From contig JBAYYV010000003.1 of NCBI GenBank assembly GCA_041672845.1, positions 1-64,000 of the forward strand: a stretch of DNA of 64,000 bases. The letters run 5' to 3'. Position 1 is the first letter of the stretch. Each line of letters begins with the position of its first letter. The notes beneath the pieces were generated by a model that worked only from the letters and a program-made list of their open reading frames with translations, was not told where the DNA came from and made no database searches. Made by a program: the position numbers and the translations under genes. The DNA comes from JBAYDV01 sp041672845. Lineage in GTDB: Bacteria > Bacteroidota > Bacteroidia > Bacteroidales > UBA932. Of this stretch, positions 30,454-39,387 are shown piece after piece.

Positions 30454-31461
30454 CTAATGGGATAAACCGATATGCATTTTATACATATGTCCTATGACTT
30501 TTTCTATTTCATCTATATATTCTTTTACTGCTTTTACAGAACCGGGTACACAAAATATAATAGAATTTGATGCTATTCCTGCTATACTAGTAGAAATAAG
30601 AGCATTAGGATTTTTAGCACCATATTTCATTTTAATAAAATCCATAATACTAGGAATTTCTTTATCTAATAACGGACGAAGAGTATCTACAGTAATATCT
30701 GAAGGACCTATACCTGTACCACCAGTCGTGAAAATAAAGTCATAATTTTCGTCAATAAGCTTCTTGACTTCAGCTTTCAAACTTTTAGAATCATCAGATA
30801 ATATTTTATAATATGGCTTAGTCGGCCAATGATTTTTCTGACAAAAGTTTTTTATCCTGTCGGACAATAAAGGGCCACTCAAATCTTCGTATATTCCATT
30901 ATAAGCTCTGGTACTTAGAGTAATAACGGCAGTCTTCCAAACCTTAGGAATATATTTCAATTCATCTCCTGCTTTTAAAGTACCACCATGAAGAACTCTA
31001 GTAAAAATACCTTCCTTAGGCATTTCACAAGTGCCTACTACTTTATATAGCTGACACTTTTCCATTTCACAATGCTTACCTATCTGACTAACTTCCATAA
31101 CCAATTCACCACATACAAATCTATCACCTATATTACATTGTTTAAGATATCTGAAATTATCAGATGGACTACTTTTTACAGTAAGATTCTCTGCATAAAT
31201 ACCGTAATTTGGCTTGCCATTTTCAGAATAAATTAGCTTATTTATTTTTACACTTTTCTCTGAATCTTTACAGTCTAATATGGCAAATTGCTTTTCAGAA
31301 GTGAAAGGTGGATAAAACTCAATATTTAATAAAGATATGTGTTTATGATCTTGACCACGATGAGCATCATGAATTATACCTTTGGTATCTAGTGTAATAG
31401 AAGAAACAGGATATTTAGGAGTTCCTTTTTCTTTAGAGATATTTACTGATAATATTTTCAT
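30454..31461 (-). CDS. MOSC domain - MogA fusion (molybdopterin adenylyltransferase)
   Basis: A 335-residue fusion. Residues ~1-155 form a MOSC domain (GIIHDAHRGQDHKHISLL, CELVMEVSQIGKHCEMEKC, GIFTRVLHGGTLKAGD), a fold used to bind sulfur or molybdenum cofactor. Residues ~170-335 form a MogA/MoaB domain with TTGGTGIGPSDITVDTL and a late CVPGS motif. It adenylates molybdopterin before metal insertion by MoeA. A Cys-containing MOSC fused to MogA suggests a combined cofactor-handling step. It is the third gene of an operon after formyl-THF cyclo-ligase and HAD-MoaC (2-nt gap). Confidence 0.88.
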   Translation of the reverse strand: MKILSVNISKEKGTPKYPVSSITLDTKGIIHDAHRGQDHKHISLLNIEFYPPFTSEKQFAILDCKDSEKSVKINKLIYSENGKPNYGIYAENLTVKSSPSDNFRYLKQCNIGDRFVCGELVMEVSQIGKHCEMEKCQLYKVVGTCEMPKEGIFTRVLHGGTLKAGDELKYIPKVWKTAVITLSTRAYNGIYEDLSGPLLSDRIKNFCQKNHWPTKPYYKILSDDSKSLKAEVKKLIDENYDFIFTTGGTGIGPSDITVDTLRPLLDKEIPSIMDFIKMKYGAKNPNALISTSIAGIASNSIIFCVPGSVKAVKEYIDEIEKVIGHMYKMHIGLSH

Positions 31462-31463
31462 AA

Positions 31464-32552
31464 TTAATCGATTCTATCTTTTGTTTTGTTTAGAAGTGTG
31501 ATATTACTAATAACCATACTTTTGTCGACGGCTTTACACATGTCATATATAGTAAGTAAAGCTATTGAGGCTGCAGTTAAGGCTTCCATTTCTACACCCG
31601 TTTGTCCTATACATCTAGACATAGTTTCTACTTTCACGAAATCTTCTTTTAATGAAGCTTTAACTTCTATTTTGCTAAGTGGAATATTATGAGAAAGAGG
31701 TATTAGGCTTGAAGTGTTTTTAGCGGCTTGTATTCCTGCTATTTCGGCTACTGTAAGTACGCTACCTTTTTTCATCTTATCCTCTTTAATAAGCTTAATG
31801 GTATATCTATCCATGTGAATTTCTCCATGAGCGTAAGCTGTTCTAAGAGAATTTACTTTAGCGGAGACATCTATCATATTTATTTCTCCGTTGTTAACAT
31901 GTGTAAGTTCTCCAAGTCCTAAAATAGGTAGTAAATCTAGTATATTTTTAGGACGAAATAATACATTATCGAAGGCAGATTCATGGCTGTTTGAATGATA
32001 AGATTGCCAACAGGCAAGGACGAAATCTATATTTGCTGCATGGCTTGATTTACTATCACAGTCAGTATCTCCTACAAATAAACAATCATTAGGAGAAGCA
32101 TTAGCCTTACGGCAATATTCTAAAAGTGGATCAGGATCTGGTTTATGTTTAACCGTATCTTCAGAAGTAACGACATGATCGATATAAGGTAACATTTGTT
32201 TTATAAATGGATCTAAAATAATCTCCATTCTATTCCTAGAAGTGACTATTCCAGTACCTAAGCCAGCTTTTTTAACCTCATTAAGTAATTGGAATACTCC
32301 ATTGAAAGGACGAATAAAATTCCATAAAGCCTGAAAATTGTTTTCCCAAACATCTAAGAAATTCTGAATGTCAGGATATTTTAAATTTTTTACAGTCTGT
32401 ATAGTGGGTAGCCCAAAATAAGAATATGCTTTTTCATCAGACATATCAAGACCCATTAAATCTTTAACAGTTTTTTGCAAAGAACTACTTGCAGCTTTAC
32501 TAGAATCTAACAGTGTGCCATCAATATCGAAAATTATGTGTTTATACTTCAT
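31464..32552 (-). CDS. moaC: HAD phosphatase - MoaC fusion protein
   Basis: A 362-residue fusion. Residues 1-215 are a HAD-superfamily hydrolase: nucleophile DxD at Asp9/Asp11 (FDIDGTLLD), motif II VTSRN, motif III Lys in KHKPDPDPL, motif IV GDTDCDS. Residues ~222-358 are MoaC (cyclic pyranopterin monophosphate synthase): KKGSVLTVAEIAGIQAAK, His288 in LIPLSHN, Glu321/Glu323 in TGVEMEALTAAS, Asp337 and Lys340 in YDMCKA, all key positions present. The linker (LLPILGLGELTHVNNGEIN) is short. The HAD half looks like a phosphoglycolate-phosphatase-type enzyme. Its first base abuts the stop of the upstream folate gene. Fusion is seen; why a phosphatase is joined to MoaC is not known to me. Confidence 0.9.
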   Translation of the reverse strand: MKYKHIIFDIDGTLLDSSKAASSSLQKTVKDLMGLDMSDEKAYSYFGLPTIQTVKNLKYPDIQNFLDVWENNFQALWNFIRPFNGVFQLLNEVKKAGLGTGIVTSRNRMEIILDPFIKQMLPYIDHVVTSEDTVKHKPDPDPLLEYCRKANASPNDCLFVGDTDCDSKSSHAANIDFVLACWQSYHSNSHESAFDNVLFRPKNILDLLPILGLGELTHVNNGEINMIDVSAKVNSLRTAYAHGEIHMDRYTIKLIKEDKMKKGSVLTVAEIAGIQAAKNTSSLIPLSHNIPLSKIEVKASLKEDFVKVETMSRCIGQTGVEMEALTAASIALLTIYDMCKAVDKSMVISNITLLNKTKDRID

Positions 32553-33131
32553 TCATTTTTTCTTTAATACTTTTTTTATAAACTCTCTTTTTTCAGTTAA
32601 TACCTTATCCATTTTTTTATCAAACTTATCGACAGGTATATCATCTACTATTTGGAGATCATAAGCTAGGCCTATTAGAGGACAATTAAGTCTAGGGATA
32701 AGTCTATCATAAAACCCTTTTCCTCTTCCCATGCGATTACATTTGCTATCAAATCCTACACCTGGAATAACCGCTAAATCTATATCTTCAGCGTTTATAG
32801 TAGTAGCATCAGAGGTAGGTTCTGGAATGTTTTTATAACCTACTTGAATATTCTTAGGATTATACTCTTTTAATATAAGCTGAAAATTAGGCTTAACTAA
32901 AGGTAAAACTATTCTCTTGTTTATATACCATTTATTAAGAAAATCCACTGTTTGAACTTCATCCGGTAAAGCATGATATATAAGAATAGTATGAGCAGAT
33001 GAAAAGTTATCAAGCTGCTCTAATTTATTAAGAATAGTATTAGAAAAAAGGCATTTCTTATCGAAAGGTATTGTGTTCTTCCTATGAGAAATGTCTTTTC
33101 TAAGATTCTTTTTTAAATTTATGGTATCCAT
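32553..33131 (-). CDS. fau: 5-formyltetrahydrofolate cyclo-ligase
   Basis: A 192-residue cytoplasmic enzyme of the 5-FTHF cyclo-ligase family that converts 5-formyl-THF to 5,10-methenyl-THF using ATP. Family motifs: YHALPDEVQT, the LPLVKPN block and the C-terminal PGVGFDSKCNRMGRGKGFYDRLI (glycine-rich nucleotide/substrate loop around 125-147). Length equals the norm. It is the first gene of the operon with HAD-MoaC and MOSC-MogA; its stop abuts the next ATG. The link between one-carbon folate and pterin cofactor genes here may be only positional. Confidence 0.92.
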   Translation of the reverse strand: MDTINLKKNLRKDISHRKNTIPFDKKCLFSNTILNKLEQLDNFSSAHTILIYHALPDEVQTVDFLNKWYINKRIVLPLVKPNFQLILKEYNPKNIQVGYKNIPEPTSDATTINAEDIDLAVIPGVGFDSKCNRMGRGKGFYDRLIPRLNCPLIGLAYDLQIVDDIPVDKFDKKMDKVLTEKREFIKKVLKKK

Positions 33132-33236
33132 TAATATTATAAATAAATATATTAATATCTAATATATCATTAAGATAAATAATTTAATTTGTAAATCTAT
33201 TTTTATAAAAATTTTCTAATAATATAATTCTATATA

Positions 33237-34478
33237 TTAGAATAAATATTTTACCATTATACAACATCTAAGATTACTAACGATATGAGTATCAGTTACA
33301 GTTGAATCAAAATTTATAGTATTGCCATACCAGACAGATGTGTTTTCTAATTCTAAGCCTAATACTAGGTTTTGATATGTATGCATTACATTAGCAGATA
33401 GTCTAAACATTTTATCCATATTAGTCGGCCCTCTCATATATACTTCAGTACAATTTTCAGTAGTTCCAAAATTTTTCATGTAACCTAAAAAAGCTGCTAT
33501 TTTAGTTTCTTTACCATAAGAAGCAGTTAACCAAGTACTTTGGCTTCTCATAGGAAGGTAAGAAGCATTTCCAACACTATCTTGTTCTTTCATAGCAAAG
33601 CCACTTACCATAAATAACTGAGCAGTATTTTCAGCGTATATACTTTTAGCTTTGGCTGTAAATAATCCTTGTTTGTATTCTGCATAAACAAGACCTGAAA
33701 AAGAGTTTATATAATCATTAGTTTTAAAAGTAGCAGTATTATTTGTATAAAATAATCTAGGTTTTAATCTTAATAAATCTATACCACCACCGAAGAAAAA
33801 ATTATTTGATTTATAATCAGCTGATAAATATAGTTCAGGACTTAAAGAATTTCGATCATAATCGCTACTTGCTCCGTCTGGACCTACTGAAAGATATTGA
33901 GACTGGAAAAGAGCAGCACCGATAAATCTTAAATTATTTTTTTTGTAAGTGTATTTAACCATTTGAGTACGGCTAAATGGGTTAAAAGGAGATCCTGACG
34001 CCAATGAAAATACATCTGGCATGACGCTACTTGTTATAGGATGCCATGTTTTTCCAATTAAGATATCTTGTTTACCCCAGTCTAATTCTATATATGCTTG
34101 TCTAAGTCTGCATAATAAGGGATATCCACTAAACCCATTAAAATCAGCCTCTATTTTAGCTTTAGGAATAGCACCCCAAAGTTCATTAGCTGTAATGTCT
34201 AAGCCTAAACGAGTAGTAATAGCTAATAACCTAATTCTAGCTGCAGCATTTATATCATTACCATTATCATCTAGATATTCATCTAATGGATAAAGATAAA
34301 ACTGTTCTTCACCTGCCATCTTATTTTGTCTGCTATCTGTAGCGAAATAATTACGAATAAAACCGTAAAAATCATAAGTAGTAGAATCTTTTGTTTGTCC
34401 TAATCTAACTTTCGCAGTAGCAGGTACTGTTATTAAAGCTATAGCTAAGACTAAAAGAAATGTTTTAATATTTTTCAT
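33237..34478 (-). CDS. Outer-membrane beta-barrel porin-like protein
   Basis: A 413-residue exported protein: signal peptide 1-22 (LVLAIALITVPATAK), then alternating hydrophobic/polar strands ending in CCIMVKYLF with a terminal Phe, as in outer-membrane barrels. Segments such as YGFIRNYFATDSRQ, QAYIELDWGKQDILIGKTWHP and DFNGFSG resemble bacterial porins of the DcaP-like type, but I cannot name the family with certainty. It lies 98 nt downstream of a DASS anion transporter in the same direction, so it may supply that transporter with anions across the outer membrane. Confidence 0.72.
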   Translation of the reverse strand: MKNIKTFLLVLAIALITVPATAKVRLGQTKDSTTYDFYGFIRNYFATDSRQNKMAGEEQFYLYPLDEYLDDNGNDINAAARIRLLAITTRLGLDITANELWGAIPKAKIEADFNGFSGYPLLCRLRQAYIELDWGKQDILIGKTWHPITSSVMPDVFSLASGSPFNPFSRTQMVKYTYKKNNLRFIGAALFQSQYLSVGPDGASSDYDRNSLSPELYLSADYKSNNFFFGGGIDLLRLKPRLFYTNNTATFKTNDYINSFSGLVYAEYKQGLFTAKAKSIYAENTAQLFMVSGFAMKEQDSVGNASYLPMRSQSTWLTASYGKETKIAAFLGYMKNFGTTENCTEVYMRGPTNMDKMFRLSANVMHTYQNLVLGLELENTSVWYGNTINFDSTVTDTHIVSNLRCCIMVKYLF

Positions 34479-34576
34479 TTTAATGCTATTTTTTATATCT
34501 ATAGTAGTTTAATGTTACATAGAAGTATGCTAATTTAGAATAATTCTAATAAAAATCTACTATAACTTATTCTAAT

Positions 34577-36028
34577 TTATAGACCTATCCCTAATAGATT
34601 ATATCCAATAGTCATTCCTATACCTATAATTAAACCAAGGGTTCCCATTATTAGACCTACTTTTTCCATATCTTTCTGTTGGATAAGTCCAGTGGAGTGA
34701 GCTAATGCATTTGGAGGTGTACTGATAGGTAATACCATAGCTACAGATGCTGAAATAGCAACACATACTAGTAAGGTAGTTACGCCACCGATAGAAGCAA
34801 GTGAATCTTCCATGCCTACTCCTACAGCACATAATATAGGTACTAATAAAGCTGCTGTAGCTGTATTTGAAATGAAAGTAGAAAGTGTCCAACAAATTAG
34901 ACAAGAACCAAGAATTATTAATGGTACAGACCAAGTATTGAAAGGAATAGCATTAATAAGGTCAGCAGCTAGATGCGTTTCATTTAACCCTACACCTAAA
35001 GCGATACCACCTGCTACCATCCAAAGTACACTCCAGTTAATTTCTTTTAATTCTTTTTTACCTATAATTCCAGTTAAACAGAAGACTGCTATAGGAATTA
35101 AAGCAATAACATTAGAATTAACACCAATTACTTTATCAAGCATCCATAAGATAATAGTAACACCGAAAGTAATAGATACTATTAATTTATCTCTTCTAGG
35201 AACTTCATTTTTGTTAGTACTTTTTATATCTAATTCTATCGTTTTTTTATTAGAAGGGAATAAACGACGTAATAATAGCCATGAAATAAATAATAATATT
35301 AAAGCTATAGGTAACATATGAATTACCCAATCTCCAAATCCTATATTGATATTAGGTAGTTCATTTAAAGATTGAAGAGCTATAGCATTAGGAGGAGTTC
35401 CGATAGGAGTTCCTATACCACCGATATTAGCACCGATAGGAATAGCCATGACTAATCCTAATTTGCCTTTTCCTTCTTCTGGTAAAGCTTTTAATACTGG
35501 AGCCATGAAAGCTAACATCATAGCAGCTGTAGCTGTGTTACTGATGAACATTGAAAACATAGCAGTTACTAAAATAAATCCAAGTAATACATTATTAAAT
35601 TTATTACCGAAAGGTTTTAACATTACCTTAGCTAATTGAACATCTATTCCTGTTTTCGTAGTAGCTATAGCTAATACAAAACCACCTAAGAATAGCATAA
35701 TGATAGGATCGGCGAATGTTCTTACATATGATTTATAAGAAACCAATGTTCCTAAAGCTGTAACGTCAGAATTTTGTTTCAAGAACCAAAAGGCACTATC
35801 TGAGGTAGTTAGAACTAACATTACTATAATTAATACTGATGTTACCCAAGCTGGGAAGATTTCAAGAATCCAAAGCAGGGCGGCTAAAACGAAAATAGCA
35901 ATGACACGTTGTTCAGTCATTGTTAAATCTGGAATTCCGAAAATTGTCGAAGGTAAAAGCCATACTATAAGAAATATAGCGAAAGTTATTATACCCTTGA
36001 TAAATTTACTATTGTTTATTTTAGACAT
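34577..36028 (-). CDS. DASS/SLC13 family sodium-coupled anion symporter
   Basis: About 483 residues and some 11-12 hydrophobic segments in two repeats. Family motifs SNTATAAMMLAFMAPV (first repeat) and STFISNTATAALLVPIL (second), plus GIGTPIGTPPNAIA and LPISTPPNALAH, define the DASS (CitT/SLC13) sodium-dicarboxylate/anion transporters. An ORF extends to 36085, but a -7 motif TATATTTG (minus, 36072-36079) lies inside that extension, and MSKINNSKF at 36028 gives a normal N terminus, so I use the shorter start. The likely substrate is C4-dicarboxylate or a similar anion. Possible operon with the porin-like gene. Confidence 0.88.
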   Translation of the reverse strand: MSKINNSKFIKGIITFAIFLIVWLLPSTIFGIPDLTMTEQRVIAIFVLAALLWILEIFPAWVTSVLIIVMLVLTTSDSAFWFLKQNSDVTALGTLVSYKSYVRTFADPIIMLFLGGFVLAIATTKTGIDVQLAKVMLKPFGNKFNNVLLGFILVTAMFSMFISNTATAAMMLAFMAPVLKALPEEGKGKLGLVMAIPIGANIGGIGTPIGTPPNAIALQSLNELPNINIGFGDWVIHMLPIALILLFISWLLLRRLFPSNKKTIELDIKSTNKNEVPRRDKLIVSITFGVTIILWMLDKVIGVNSNVIALIPIAVFCLTGIIGKKELKEINWSVLWMVAGGIALGVGLNETHLAADLINAIPFNTWSVPLIILGSCLICWTLSTFISNTATAALLVPILCAVGVGMEDSLASIGGVTTLLVCVAISASVAMVLPISTPPNALAHSTGLIQQKDMEKVGLIMGTLGLIIGIGMTIGYNLLGIGL

Positions 36029-36261
36029 TATTTTTATTTTGTAAATGTTTTTAAGTGTTTTTTTAAGGTCACAAATATAACTCATTTTTTATTAAAAAAG
36101 CATAATTTTAGAATGCGGTTTATATTTCATATATTTGGCATCCAATTTGAAAATTAGATATTTAATATAATTTTATATCAGAAATTAATTAAACATTGAA
36201 TAATAGAAATTTGAATAATAGAATATAATAGACACAATATTAATATAATAAAATAAATACC

Positions 36262-37767
36262 ATGAATAAACAAATAGCATTAAGCGGAAATCCTATTGTA
36301 GAATATTTAGGTGAAGAAGCTACTGATTTTACCCGTGAGGATATCATTAAATATATTGAAGAAAATGAAATTAGACATGTAAATTTTATGTATCCTTCTT
36401 CTGATGGTAGATTAAAGACACTAAATTTCTTTATTAATAATAGAGCATATTTAGAAGAAATCTTAATCTATGGAGAAAGAGTAGACGGTTCATCTTTATT
36501 TACTTTCATAGATTCTTCTAATAGTGATATTTATGTAATCCCTAGAATAAAAACAGCATTTTTAGATCCTTTTACAGAAGAACCTTCTGTTTCTTTCTTA
36601 TGTGCTTTCTTTGACAAAGATTCTAATCCATTAGCTTCATCTCCTCAGCATACATTACATAAAGCTGCTGAAGAGTTTAGAAAAACTACTAGTATGGAAT
36701 TTTGCACAATGGGTGAATTAGAATATTATGTAATAGCTGACAATGTTCCATTATATGAAGCTGAAAAACAACATGGTTATCATGAAAGTGAACCATATGC
36801 TAAGTTTAATAAATTCCGTTGTGAATGCATGACTTACATAGCTCAAACTGGTGGTCTTATGAAATATGGTCATTCTGAAGTGGGTAATTTCATTTTAAAT
36901 GATAAACTTTACGAACAGAATGAAATCGAATTTTTACCTACATTGGTAGAAGATGCTGCGGATCAACTAATGTTAGCTAAATGGGTTATTAGAAATTTAG
37001 GATTTATGAGAGGTCTTAATGTTACTTTTGCTCCTAAGATTATTTCTGGAAATGCTGGTTCAGGCCTACATGTTCATATGAAAGTTACCAAAGGCGGTAA
37101 AAATATGATGCTTAAGAATGGTAAATTATCGGATATTGCTAAGAGAGTTATTGCAGGATTAGTAGATACAGCTGATGCATTTACAGCATTTAGTAATATG
37201 AATCCTACATCGTATTTCAGATTAGTTCCTCATCAGGAAGCTCCTACAAATATTTGCTGGGGTGATAGAAACCGTTCAGCATTAATCAGAGTTCCTTTAG
37301 GATGGAACGCTAATAAAGATATGTCTGCGATGGTTAATCCTAATGAAAAACCATTAAGACTTACTTCATCACAGAAACAAACTATAGAAATAAGAAACGG
37401 AGATGGTTCAGCTGATATTTATTTAATGATGGCTGCTGTTACTGTCGCTGCTCGTCATGGTTTCGAAATGGATGATGCTTTAGAAGTAGCTGCCAAGAAT
37501 TATGTAGATGTTAATATTCATAAAGCTGAAAATTCATCTAAATTATCTACTTTAGCTTCATTACCAGATAGTTGTTATAAATCAGCTCAAGCATTAAGAG
37601 CTAAAAAAGATATTTATACAGCCAAAGGCGTATTCGATTCAGATATGTTAGAATCACAAGCTAGAATGTTAGAAAATTTTAAAGATCAATCACTTAGAGA
37701 AGATGTCACTAAGAAAGGAGAAAAAGCTATACTAGAAGTAGTAAACAAATATTTCCATTGTGGTTGA
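36262..37767 (+). CDS. glnA: Glutamine synthetase (GSI-type)
   Basis: A 501-residue cytoplasmic enzyme making glutamine from glutamate, ammonia and ATP. Motifs: MGELEYYVI (metal Glu), NEIEFLPTLVEDAADQ, GSGLHVHMK (His of the substrate site), a Pro-rich PTNICWGDRNRSALIRVP nucleotide loop, QTIEIRNGDGSADIYLMM, and DLPDSCYKS-like C-terminal residues. It belongs to a divergent prokaryotic GSI group, since MGELEYYVI replaces the common GPEPEFF form. It is monocistronic, with an intrinsic terminator 24 nt after the stop. Confidence 0.95.
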   Translation: MNKQIALSGNPIVEYLGEEATDFTREDIIKYIEENEIRHVNFMYPSSDGRLKTLNFFINNRAYLEEILIYGERVDGSSLFTFIDSSNSDIYVIPRIKTAFLDPFTEEPSVSFLCAFFDKDSNPLASSPQHTLHKAAEEFRKTTSMEFCTMGELEYYVIADNVPLYEAEKQHGYHESEPYAKFNKFRCECMTYIAQTGGLMKYGHSEVGNFILNDKLYEQNEIEFLPTLVEDAADQLMLAKWVIRNLGFMRGLNVTFAPKIISGNAGSGLHVHMKVTKGGKNMMLKNGKLSDIAKRVIAGLVDTADAFTAFSNMNPTSYFRLVPHQEAPTNICWGDRNRSALIRVPLGWNANKDMSAMVNPNEKPLRLTSSQKQTIEIRNGDGSADIYLMMAAVTVAARHGFEMDDALEVAAKNYVDVNIHKAENSSKLSTLASLPDSCYKSAQALRAKKDIYTAKGVFDSDMLESQARMLENFKDQSLREDVTKKGEKAILEVVNKYFHCG

Positions 37768-37790
37768 TTTTAATCAATTGATAATTATAG

Positions 37791-37827
37791 AAGCTACGCG
37801 TCACTTGGGTGAAAGCGTGGCTTTTTT
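37791..37827 (+). terminator. Terminator of glnA
   Basis: A 9-bp stem (aagctacgc/gcgtggctt, one G-U) with a 15-nt loop and six or more T. It lies between the convergent glnA and WtpC-like genes. Confidence 0.85.
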
Positions 37828-37828
37828 A

Positions 37829-38473
37829 TTACCTGTCGGTCATTTGAATGATGTAGTCTGATACAGAGTTGATTTCTTCTATATCGTGTGTGACATGAAC
37901 AATAGAGAGTCCGTCATGTGCGAGTGAAGAGAAAAGTTCTAAGGAAGCTTTTCTCAGAGGTGCATCTAAAGCGGAAAGAGGTTCGTCTAAAAGTAAAACA
38001 TCAGGTTTAGTGATAAGTGTTCTAGCTAGAGCGACTCGCTGTTTTTCTCCCCCTGAAAGATTTTCTGGCATTCTATGTAATAAGTCGGTTATATTAAAGC
38101 TTTTCGATATATTATATACTAATTCTTTTTTGTCACTTTCAGATAATGGTTCTAAAGGAGTTTTTACATATCTTAATGGATAAGATATGTTCTCAAATAC
38201 ATTCTTGTGTGGAAATAAAGCATAATCTTGGAAGAGGTACCCGCAGTTTCTTTTCTGTGGAGGTAAGGCAGATACATCTATTAAATCGTCTTTACCTAAA
38301 AATATTTGTCCTGAATCTTGATGGCGTAATCCTGCTATTATTTCTAAAATTACACTTTTCCCTGAGCCTGAAGGACCTAGTAATCCCACGTACTGACTAT
38401 TTTCGACTTTCATAGAGAAGTCTTCTAAAATAAATTTATCTACGTGATAATATATGTTTTTGCATTCTAGCAT
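37829..38473 (-). CDS. wtpC: Tungstate/molybdate ABC transporter ATPase (WtpC/ModC-like)
   Basis: A 214-residue ATP-binding subunit. Walker A GPSGSGKS (33-40), Q loop FQDYALFPHK, signature LSGGEKQRVAL, Walker B VLLLDEPLSALD and switch His THD are all present. It lacks the C-terminal MOP/TOBE domain of long ModC proteins, so substrate sensing by the ATPase is not expected. It lies 46 nt downstream of a WtpB-like permease on the same strand. The substrate-binding protein is encoded about 3 kb away (41594-42496). Confidence 0.85.
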   Translation of the reverse strand: MLECKNIYYHVDKFILEDFSMKVENSQYVGLLGPSGSGKSVILEIIAGLRHQDSGQIFLGKDDLIDVSALPPQKRNCGYLFQDYALFPHKNVFENISYPLRYVKTPLEPLSESDKKELVYNISKSFNITDLLHRMPENLSGGEKQRVALARTLITKPDVLLLDEPLSALDAPLRKASLELFSSLAHDGLSIVHVTHDIEEINSVSDYIIQMTDR

Positions 38474-38519
38474 ATTAATGAATCTTGGTTAAATTTTTTG
38501 GTATTTATTATGACTGACG

Positions 38520-39311
38520 TCAATTTTTTCTACTAGTTTTTTTTTGGCCTAATAGTCTCAATAGAATAAAGACAAGAACGCAAACGCTAACGAAAATTAT
38601 AGATATAGGACGAGCATAACTTAACCCGAATGAATTAAATCTATCGAAAATAAGAACTGGTGCTGTCATAGGGTGATATGCTACTATTATTACTGCACCG
38701 AATTCTGACATACCGCGAGCAAACATTAATACTAAACCTGAAATAATAGATGGTTTAGCTAGGGGAAGAGCGATAGTTTTAAAAGACTGAAAAGGGGATG
38801 CTCCTAATGTAGCAGCAGATTGTTCTAATCTTTTAGGTACTGCTTCGAAACCATCTTTGGCTGAATTAATTAAGAAAGGTAATGATACGAAAGCCATGGC
38901 TAATCCTATGGCAAAAGGAGATCCTATCAAATTTAAACCTATTGAATCTGCGAGTCTTCCTAATAAACTATCTCTAGTTATAAGACCCAATACTGCTATA
39001 CCTGCAGCTGAGTGAGGTAAAACTATAGGAAGATCTATAAAACCAAGTAAAAGATTTTTGCCTTTAAAATCATGTCTTGCAAGTAAATAGGCTAGTGGAA
39101 TAGCAAATACTGCAAAGATCAAAGTAGTAGCCGCAGCTATAACTAAACTAGTTATGATACTTTGGCTAACTTCTGGATCAGCAGCACTTTCAAATATCTT
39201 ATCAAGACTACTAGAAAAATACAAACTAATAATAGGTGATATGATAAAAAGCAAAGCAATACCTGATAAAAACAAGAAAATCAATCTGGAAGTGCGGTTT
39301 CTATTTTTCAT
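38520..39311 (-). CDS. wtpB: Tungstate/molybdate ABC transporter permease (WtpB-like)
   Basis: A 263-residue permease with about six transmembrane helices. Key blocks are FIDLPIVLPHSAAGIAVLG (around residue 90), the EAA-type loop PKRLEQSAATLGASPFQSFKTIALP (around 158-183) and FARGMSEFGAVIIVAYHPMTAPVLIFDRF (around 200), the last strongly resembling WtpB/ModB proteins. It carries oxyanions across the inner membrane with WtpC. A -7 motif TAACTTTG (minus, 39334-39341) lies just upstream, back to back with that of moeA. Confidence 0.86.
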   Translation of the reverse strand: MKNRNRTSRLIFLFLSGIALLFIISPIISLYFSSSLDKIFESAADPEVSQSIITSLVIAAATTLIFAVFAIPLAYLLARHDFKGKNLLLGFIDLPIVLPHSAAGIAVLGLITRDSLLGRLADSIGLNLIGSPFAIGLAMAFVSLPFLINSAKDGFEAVPKRLEQSAATLGASPFQSFKTIALPLAKPSIISGLVLMFARGMSEFGAVIIVAYHPMTAPVLIFDRFNSFGLSYARPISIIFVSVCVLVFILLRLLGQKKTSRKN

Positions 39312-39361
39312 TTGAGAAAATGTAATTTATATACAAAGTTAAATTTTTCTGATGAATTTAC

Positions 39362-39369
39362 TACCTTTG
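39362..39369 (+). promoter_or_regulatory. -7 promoter element of moeA
   Basis: TACCTTTG matches the Bacteroidota -7 consensus exactly; the -33 region is weak. It lies inside the longest ORF for MoeA (starting 39352), so the true start is likely 39388. The opposite-strand wtpB -7 element is at 39334-39341, giving a compact divergent promoter pair. Confidence 0.65.
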
Positions 39370-39387
39370 TTTAATAAAGCTTATAAT

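Noticed and set aside
34599..34934. 111-residue minus-strand ORF
   Set aside because: Out-of-frame shadow of the DASS transporter gene.
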